Part shown: piece by piece, positions 58,997 to 64,000 of the stretch | Layout: each line of letters starts with the position of its first letter | Position numbering within the stretch: position 1 is the stretch's first letter | Assembly (NCBI GenBank): GCA_027063785.1 | Contig: JAMORC010000005.1 | Span: 1-64,000, forward strand | Reading direction: 5' to 3' | Length of the DNA: 64,000 bases | Origin: Desulfurobacteriaceae bacterium | GTDB taxonomy: Bacteria; Aquificota; Aquificia; Desulfurobacteriales; Desulfurobacteriaceae | Notes under the pieces: model-generated | What the model was told of the DNA's origin: nothing | Databases searched by the model: none | What the model saw: only the letters and a program-made list of their open reading frames with translations | Translations under genes and position numbers: made by a program

Positions 58997-59875
58997 GTGG
59001 AAAAGCTTATTGAGAAGGTTTCAACTCTTCTTGAAGCTCTACCTTACATAAGGAAATTTTACGGGAAGACGGTCGTTATTAAGTACGGCGGGAATGCGAT
59101 GGTTAATGAAGAGCTGAAAGAGGCTTTTGCTCAAGATGTCGTCCTGCTCAAGTACGTCGGGATAAATCCGGTTATCGTTCACGGGGGAGGACCTCAGATA
59201 GGGGAACTTTTAAAAAAACTTAACATAGAGAGTCGGTTTGTAGGGGGAATGAGAGTAACCGACAGGGAAACGATGAACGTCGTAGAGATGGTTCTTGTTG
59301 GAAAGGTTAACAAGGAAATAGTGAAACTTATAAACTCTCACGGAGGCAACGCCGTAGGTCTATCGGGAAAAGACGGAAACCTGATAGTGGCAGAAAAAAT
59401 AGATTACAGGAAGTACTTAACTGAAGTAAAAGCTCCGGAAATAATAGATTTGGGATTTGTAGGAAAAGTTAAGAAAGTTCAGCCTGATATTGTCATGAAG
59501 CTCCTTGAATCTAAATTTATTCCCGTAATAGCACCGGTCGGCATGGGGGAGGATATGGAAGCATACAACATCAATGCCGACCTTGTTGCGGGGGGAATAG
59601 CTGCAGCTCTTAAAGCAGAAAAACTGATAATGCTTACTGATGTTGAGGGGATAAAGGACAAAGAGGGAAAGCTGATCAAGAGCCTTGATAGGAAAGACCT
59701 TTCTGATCTTATATCTCGGGGCGTAATCAGCGGGGGGATGATTCCGAAAGTTAAGGCCTGCGAAAGAGCACTAACGGCGGGAGTTTCCAAGGCCCACATC
59801 ATAGACGGCAGAGTAAAACACTCAATTCTACTCGAAATGTTTACCCAGGAAGGTATTGGAACAGAGATAATATAA
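58997..59875 (+). CDS. argB: Acetylglutamate kinase
   Basis: Second step of arginine synthesis, phosphorylating N-acetylglutamate. Landmarks: [10 protein letters not shown] near residue 25, [11 protein letters not shown] near 60, [15 protein letters not shown] near 185 and [13 protein letters not shown]. Lys residues for ATP are present. The N-terminal helix ([18 protein letters not shown]) is the type found in arginine-inhibited hexameric NAGKs, and it is also the surface contacted by PII in some organisms; PII (glnB) is encoded at 17 kb. The start is GTG 58997 after GGAGGAA. Confidence 0.96.
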   Translation: MEKLIEKVSTLLEALPYIRKFYGKTVVIKYGGNAMVNEELKEAFAQDVVLLKYVGINPVIVHGGGPQIGELLKKLNIESRFVGGMRVTDRETMNVVEMVLVGKVNKEIVKLINSHGGNAVGLSGKDGNLIVAEKIDYRKYLTEVKAPEIIDLGFVGKVKKVQPDIVMKLLESKFIPVIAPVGMGEDMEAYNINADLVAGGIAAALKAEKLIMLTDVEGIKDKEGKLIKSLDRKDLSDLISRGVISGGMIPKVKACERALTAGVSKAHIIDGRVKHSILLEMFTQEGIGTEII

Positions 59876-59926
59876 GGATTATGTAATATTTAGCCGAGTT
59901 AATTATTTATGCACTTTAACAGTCTT

Positions 59927-59935
59927 TGATATAAT
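59927..59935 (+). promoter_or_regulatory. Extended -10 promoter of the cyd operon
   Basis: TGATATAAT is a strong extended -10 (TGn plus TATAAT) about 58 bases before the cydA start; transcription should begin near 59942. No clear -35 is present. No oxygen-sensor box was recognised in 59876-59992. Confidence 0.6.
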
Positions 59936-59992
59936 CTGTAACTAGTAAGGTGAACGCAAAACAAGGAATAAACCTTTCAGGGAGGTGCCGCA

Positions 59993-61402
59993 ATGACAGT
60001 AGATCCCTTCGTACTGCTGGTCTCGCGACTACAGTTCGCGATGACAGCCTTTTTCCACTTCGTCTTTGTCCCGCTTACCCTCGGACTCTCAACGCTATCC
60101 GCAATTATGCTCACCCTCCACTACGCCACCGGTAAAGAGATTTACCGGGACATGGCAAAGTTCTGGGCAAAGCTCTTTGCCATTAACTTTGCCCTCGGAG
60201 TTGCTACGGGTCTGGTTCACGAGTTTGAGTTCGGTATGAACTGGTCTGTCTATTCAAGGTTTATGGGCGATATCTTCGGAGCGCCGCTTGCTATTGAAGC
60301 TCTTCTGGCCTTCTTTATGGAATCAACTTTCATGGGAGTATTCCTTTTTGGTTGGGACAGAGTTCCGAAATCTGTTCATCTTCTTGCAGCATGGCTTTCA
60401 TCCATCGGTTCGAACCTTTCGGCTCTCTGGATCTTGATTGCTAATGGATGGATGCAGCACCCGGTTGGAGCAAAAGTTGAAATGGCAGTGGCCGGTAAAA
60501 GAGCAGTTTTGGCTGACTGGTGGGCAGTTGTATTTAATCCTGTTGCAGATGTTAAGTTCTGGCATACTACAACTGCTGGAATGATTCTGTCTGCGATTTT
60601 CGTCCTTTCGATAAGTGCTTATCACCTGCTCAAGAAACAGCACGTTGAGTTCTTTAAAAAGTCTGCTTACATTGCACTTATATTTGGACTTATAGCCTCT
60701 GTTGGTGAGGTTGTAATCGGAGATATTCACGCTCATGAGGTGGCAAAAACACAGCCCACTAAGCTTGCTGCGATGGAAGCTCTTTGGGAGAGTAAGTCTA
60801 ACGCCAATATACTTCTTGCGGTTTGGGCAGATCAAGAAGCCCAGAAGAACATTGTGGAAATTCCCCTTCCCATTCCGGGACTTCTCAGTCTCCTTGCCGC
60901 TCATGACTTTAACGCCAAAATACCCGGTGCTAAGGAACTTCAGGAAAAATTCCAGGCTCAGTTTGGAGACGGGAATTACATTCCGCCCGTTAACTTCATG
61001 TTCTGGGCATTCCACATAATGGTTTATCTTGGATTCTTCTTTGTGGTCCTTTTCATCTGGGGACTTGCAAAATACAAGGATCTTGAAAATGCGACCACCT
61101 TCCTCAAAGTTGCGCTTTACTCTCTGCCTCTTCCTTACATAGCCTGCTGGCTCGGATGGGCAGTTGCTGAGGTTGGAAGACAGCCCTGGATAGTCTATCC
61201 ACCTGTAGATGACTACGGAAAAATCTTAATGCCCGAACTCGGCCTTAAAACGGCCCAAGCCGTTTCACCGCTTACAAGCATTGAGGTAATCATCACTTAC
61301 GTTCTCTTCGCCCTTACCTTCACCGGACTTGCAATCGCAGACTTCTACCTGCTTGCCAAGTTCGCGACAAAAGGTCCAGAGAAAGAAGCAGAACTCTACT
61401 AA
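59993..61402 (+). CDS. cydA: Cytochrome bd oxidase subunit I
   Basis: Quinol-oxidising, oxygen-reducing subunit with about nine membrane helices. Heme-ligand candidates: His in MTAFFHFVFVPL near residue 19 and a Met near 190; GRQPWIVYP is the CydA signature near residue 385. The periplasmic Q-loop is short. A 469-residue length fits the short-Q-loop type. ATG 59993 follows GGGAGG. In a hydrogen-oxidising anaerobe this likely removes oxygen or supports microaerobic growth. Confidence 0.95.
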   Translation: MTVDPFVLLVSRLQFAMTAFFHFVFVPLTLGLSTLSAIMLTLHYATGKEIYRDMAKFWAKLFAINFALGVATGLVHEFEFGMNWSVYSRFMGDIFGAPLAIEALLAFFMESTFMGVFLFGWDRVPKSVHLLAAWLSSIGSNLSALWILIANGWMQHPVGAKVEMAVAGKRAVLADWWAVVFNPVADVKFWHTTTAGMILSAIFVLSISAYHLLKKQHVEFFKKSAYIALIFGLIASVGEVVIGDIHAHEVAKTQPTKLAAMEALWESKSNANILLAVWADQEAQKNIVEIPLPIPGLLSLLAAHDFNAKIPGAKELQEKFQAQFGDGNYIPPVNFMFWAFHIMVYLGFFFVVLFIWGLAKYKDLENATTFLKVALYSLPLPYIACWLGWAVAEVGRQPWIVYPPVDDYGKILMPELGLKTAQAVSPLTSIEVIITYVLFALTFTGLAIADFYLLAKFATKGPEKEAELY

Positions 61403-61417
61403 AGGAGGAGGTGGGTT

Positions 61418-62620
61418 ATGCATTTTGACCTGCAAACTATTTGGGCAATCTTGATTGCCATACTGCTTACCGGATACATACTCACAGACGGATTTGACCT
61501 TGGAGTGGGGATTCTCCACCCCTTTGTAGCAAAGACAGACATTGAGAGAAGGGTAAACATCAACGCAATAGGTCCAGTTTGGGACGGAAACGAGGTTTGG
61601 TTCATCACTGCAGGCGGTGCAGCTTTTGCCGCCTTCCCGGAAGTTTACGCAGCCTTGTTCAGCTCTCTCTACATAGCTCTCTTCGTTGTTCTGCTTGCCT
61701 TAATCTACAGGGCGGTATCCTTTGAGTTCAGGAGTAAAGAGGAAAGTGAAGGATGGAGGAAATTCTGGGACCAGAGCATCTTCTGGTCTTCCTTTATCAC
61801 AGCCCTCCTAATCGGTGTAGCCCTCGGAAACATATTCGCAGGCCTTCCGATCGTTAATTCTGCAATTAAAGGAGAGCCTCTTCTTGGCTTTGTCTATGCC
61901 GAAAAGTTCCCAATTAGTTTCATCAACCTGATTAACCCATTTACTTCCCACGGGCTTTTCGGAATTCTCGTTGGAATTGCAACGGTTCTCTTCATCGTAA
62001 TGCACGGTGTTTCATGGCTTCTGTGGAAAACGGAAGGAAGTATTGCCGAAAGGGCAAGAAATATTGGTCTTAAAGTTTGGCTTCCTTTTGTTGTTATGTA
62101 TGTTGTGTGTACGGGCTTTGCTTATACAGTTTCTTTTAAGGCAGGGGATCTTGAGCTTGTAAAAAGGACACTTCAACTTCCACCTGATATGTTCCAGCAA
62201 ATTGCAAGTATGATTGATAATAACGGCGTTCTGCACCACGCTCTCTTTAGATTTCCTGTAATTGAACTAATATTCATAGTTCTTGCAGCTCTCTGTTCTG
62301 TAGGATGGCTCTTTGCAGTTAAGGCGGCAAACGGAGCAAAAGCATTCCTCTTCTCGGTTCTTACCTTCCTATTTGCTGCCTTTGCAGTTACGTTTGGGGT
62401 CTATCCCTTTGCAGTTCCTTCAAGCATTGCCCTTGAACATTCAATCACCATCTACAACGGGGCTTCAAGTCAGCTTACACTAACAGTTATGCTCGTTGCT
62501 GCACTAATCTTTACACCGATCGTAATTGCTTACCAGGCTTGGGTTTACAAGATGTTCCTCTTCAAGATCTCTCCTGAATCTATCAGGAAGGAACTTGAAG
62601 AAGCCAAAGAACAGTACTAA
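61418..62620 (+). CDS. cydB: Cytochrome bd oxidase subunit II
   Basis: A 400-residue partner of CydA with about eight membrane helices. Family blocks: YILTDGFDLGVGILHPFV near residue 20, GPVWDGNEVWFITAGGAAFA near residue 50 and FGVYPFAVPSS near residue 325. ATG 61418 is preceded by AAAGGAGG, 15 bases after the cydA stop. The reading frame is intact. Confidence 0.95.
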   Translation: MHFDLQTIWAILIAILLTGYILTDGFDLGVGILHPFVAKTDIERRVNINAIGPVWDGNEVWFITAGGAAFAAFPEVYAALFSSLYIALFVVLLALIYRAVSFEFRSKEESEGWRKFWDQSIFWSSFITALLIGVALGNIFAGLPIVNSAIKGEPLLGFVYAEKFPISFINLINPFTSHGLFGILVGIATVLFIVMHGVSWLLWKTEGSIAERARNIGLKVWLPFVVMYVVCTGFAYTVSFKAGDLELVKRTLQLPPDMFQQIASMIDNNGVLHHALFRFPVIELIFIVLAALCSVGWLFAVKAANGAKAFLFSVLTFLFAAFAVTFGVYPFAVPSSIALEHSITIYNGASSQLTLTVMLVAALIFTPIVIAYQAWVYKMFLFKISPESIRKELEEAKEQY

Positions 62621-62634
62621 AGGAGGTAAAGAAA

Positions 62635-62727
62635 ATGTGGCTAATAATAGCCTTTATCTGGTGGGTAGGTGTGGCCTGGTTAACCTATACTCTTGCAAAG
62701 TCTAAGTTTGAGGGAGAAGGGGTGTAA
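62635..62727 (+). CDS. cydX: CydX-like small subunit of cytochrome bd
   Basis: A 30-residue single-helix protein starting MWLIIAFIWWVGVAWLTY, with a charged tail (AKSKFEGEGV). It is 14 bases after cydB and has its own strong site AAAGGAGG. CydX and related peptides (about 30-40 residues, Trp near the start) stabilise bd oxidase. The sequence is not close to E. coli CydX, so the name rests on size, topology and position. Its last codons form one arm of a terminator. Confidence 0.75.
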   Translation: MWLIIAFIWWVGVAWLTYTLAKSKFEGEGV

Positions 62728-62743
62728 TTCCCCTTCTCTTTTT
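62714..62743 (+). terminator. Intrinsic terminator of the cyd operon
   Basis: GAGAAGGGG (62714-62722) pairs perfectly with CCCCTTCTC (62730-62738) across a seven-base loop and is followed by TTTTT. The first arm lies within the cydX coding sequence. The next gene starts 12 bases further on. Confidence 0.85.
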
Positions 62744-62754
62744 GAGGATAAGCT

Positions 62755-63168
62755 ATGTCTGCAATAATCGGGCTGAAAGAAGGATTTATAAAAGGTAGAA
62801 AGGAGCTTTTGGAGAAGGCCGAGGAGCTTTACAGGAGCGGAAAGGATTGGGCAGAGGTTGAAGCTTTTGTGAAAAAGGAGCTTAGAGGAGAGCTGAGTTT
62901 TTTAAAACCCAACCTGTTTACTTACTTCCTGGTTATATGCGCTCCTCTTCTTCTCCCCCTTCTTTATATGTGGAAAGTTCTTTTTGAACCCGGAACAACG
63001 GCCCATTTCTTGAGCAGGCTGGCTTTTATCATCTGCGCAATGCTGGCCTTAAAAGGAATAGTCGGCCACTACGTTGTAGTTTTCTTGAACAGGGACAGGT
63101 TTGAGGCAGAACTCAAAGCTCTAAAAGCACTTATCGAAGGAGGGAAGGATGGAAAACAGCCCTATTAA
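62755..63168 (+). CDS. Membrane protein of unknown function (two helices)
   Basis: A 137-residue protein: a helical, charged N-terminal half (residues 1-60), then two membrane helices (YFLVICAPLLLPLLYMW and LAFIICAMLALKGIVGHYVV), and a short charged tail. ATG 62755 follows GAGGAT. It begins only 12 bases after the cyd terminator, so it must depend on read-through or on a promoter inside cydX. I do not recognise a family. Confidence 0.8.
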   Translation: MSAIIGLKEGFIKGRKELLEKAEELYRSGKDWAEVEAFVKKELRGELSFLKPNLFTYFLVICAPLLLPLLYMWKVLFEPGTTAHFLSRLAFIICAMLALKGIVGHYVVVFLNRDRFEAELKALKALIEGGKDGKQPY

Positions 63169-63253
63169 AAAATTGCTCTTTTTCGGAGTTTTCGGTATAT
63201 ACATCTTCATAGTTCTGGTAACTTCCTTTGTTATCGTAACGACTAAATTCTAA
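63149..63253 (+). CDS. Small single-helix membrane protein
   Basis: A 34-residue reading frame with ATG at 63149 and a good site AAGGAGGGAAGG just before it. A short basic start (MENSPIKKL) is followed by one hydrophobic helix (FGVFGIYIFIVLVTSFVIV). It overlaps the end of the previous gene by 20 bases and is followed by a terminator. The stop codon shares CTAA with the convergent rqcH-like gene. It probably partners the upstream membrane protein. Confidence 0.6.
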   Translation: MENSPIKKLLFFGVFGIYIFIVLVTSFVIVTTKF

Positions 63254-64000
63254 TTCCGGGGCGCTTTTCGGCGCCCTTTCTCCATAACCTCTTTGAACAT
63301 TTGCGGAGATACGTAAATGGTTTTTTCTTTTTTATAGATCACGAGTCCTGCAGGTGTTCCAGAAGGCTTTCTGAGATTCTTTGCTTCCGTGTAATCGACA
63401 GGTACTTTGCCGGACTCCCTTGCCTTGCTGAAATAAGCTGCAGCTGAGGCTGCCGTCAGTATGTCCTCTTCCGAGGCCTTTTCCCCTTTTTTAAGGCGTA
63501 GGAGAACGTGTGATCCGGGGATTTCTTTTGCGTGGAACCAGATATCCCAAGGATTTGCAAGCTTAAGGGAGACAAGTTCGTTACCCCTTGAATTTTTCCC
63601 GATTATCAACTTTTTTCCCGAAGGAAGGGTAACCGTAAAGAACGGGAAGTCCTTTTCAGTATGTTTTGTGCTTTTTTCTTTCGAAACGGGAGGTAAAAGT
63701 TCCTCTAAGGCTTTTCCGCTTATGGCAGCTTCAATAAGAGTTTCTACCTGTTCTATCTCTTCTTCCAATTTTCCTTTGAGTTCTTCAACTTTTTCAGCCT
63801 TTCTTTTTAGCTTCTTGTATGCTTTGAAATACTTTTCTGCGTTCTCTTTTGGGGAAATGGACGGATCTATCGGGATTTCCTCTTCTTTCCCCGTGTAGTA
63901 GTTGTAGAGCCGTACGGCTTTAGCTCCCGGCTTGACGGCAGAAAGGTTATATTTAAGAAGTTCGCCCCTCATTCTTTCTATTTCCGCCTGCTTTTCAAGT
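63250..64000 (-). CDS. rqcH: RqcH/NFACT-family ribosome quality-control protein (3' part; 5' end outside window)
   Basis: The frame stays open to the right window edge, so only the C-terminal portion (about 249 codons) is present. Visible parts: coiled-coil arm (KKLKRKAEKVEELKGKLEEE), then the NFACT-R domain with GRNSRGNE-like GKNSRGNELVSLKLA, WFHAKEIPGSHVLLR, DILTAASAAAYFSKAR and VDYTEAKNLRKPSG. RqcH adds Ala tails to stalled nascent chains on the 50S subunit. An internal ATG at 63972 is not the real start. Confidence 0.9.
   Translation of the reverse strand, partial: LEKQAEIERMRGELLKYNLSAVKPGAKAVRLYNYYTGKEEEIPIDPSISPKENAEKYFKAYKKLKRKAEKVEELKGKLEEEIEQVETLIEAAISGKALEELLPPVSKEKSTKHTEKDFPFFTVTLPSGKKLIIGKNSRGNELVSLKLANPWDIWFHAKEIPGSHVLLRLKKGEKASEEDILTAASAAAYFSKARESGKVPVDYTEAKNLRKPSGTPAGLVIYKKEKTIYVSPQMFKEVMEKGRRKAPRN
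63259..63281 (+). terminator. Intrinsic terminator
   Basis: GGGCGC (63259-63264) and GCGCCC (63271-63276) form a stem with loop TTTTCG, followed by TTTCT. It lies inside the last codons of the convergent rqcH-like gene, whose tail is therefore part of the hairpin. Confidence 0.7.

Noticed and set aside
59876-59992. FNR-type box upstream of cydA
   Set aside because: TTTGAT is present but there is no matching ATCAA half-site; the TGATATAAT is better read as an extended -10.

Overview
The window reads as chromosomal DNA of a thermophilic, hydrogen-oxidising, Gram-negative chemolithoautotroph, most likely of the Aquificota (a Desulfurobacteriaceae-like organism). The taxon is inferred from gene content: three separate [NiFe] hydrogenases, class I fumarase alpha and malate dehydrogenase (reductive TCA type enzymes), LpxA/FabZ (outer-membrane lipid A), cytochrome bd, a very compact layout with overlapping genes, and frequent TTG/GTG starts. 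No rRNA, tRNA, CRISPR array or insertion sequence was recognised, and no stretch over 300 bases lacks a gene.

Bases 1-11.77 kb form an AT-rich accessory island by eye. It holds a nucleotidyltransferase paired with a degenerate FtsZ-like protein, a type III restriction-modification operon with a HepT/MntA toxin-antitoxin pair nested between mod and res, an AAA ATPase, and a WYL-domain regulator with a small partner gene. Base composition shifts sharply just before argD.

Bases 11.8-18.0 kb carry argD, an unknown protein with a possible HIRAN-like tail, an orphan peptide-type ABC ATPase, then convergently the nitrogen genes glnB-glnA. Their upstream region has a sigma-54 type promoter and an NtrC-type palindrome. 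A Fur-family gene follows. Bases 18.2-23.4 kb encode a cytosolic hydrogenase module: an HdrA-MvhD fusion, MvhG-like and MvhA-like subunits and a maturation protease, without HdrBC.

Bases 25.9-40.2 kb are one long run of 17 minus-strand housekeeping genes (ispG, folB-like, a diguanylate cyclase, queH, metH, apt, fabF, rnc, maf, a membrane coiled-coil protein, a response regulator, ispF, fabZ, lpxA, an MBL hydrolase, hslO, archaemetzincin). BioC, fumarase alpha, a SWIM protein and mdh follow.

Bases 44.8-54.65 kb are the most striking part. One tightly overlapping minus-strand transcription unit runs from a clear promoter through an NAD(P)-type sulfhydrogenase (HydB, HydG, HydD, HydA), a cyclic-nucleotide-binding-domain protein, and all six subunits of an Ech-type membrane-bound hydrogenase, with a tetraheme cytochrome c gene inserted. 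The HydA reading frame stops at a TGA exactly where the first C-terminal nickel-ligand cysteine should be. The same frame continues as I-A-C-A-V-H, with a SECIS-like hairpin just after the TGA, so it is read here as a [NiFeSe] selenoprotein.

Bases 54.8-64.0 kb carry coaD, an aldehyde dehydrogenase, a phosphoesterase, epmA-like, ubiX, argB, a cydA-cydB-cydX operon, two small membrane proteins and the 3' part of an rqcH-like gene cut by the window edge.
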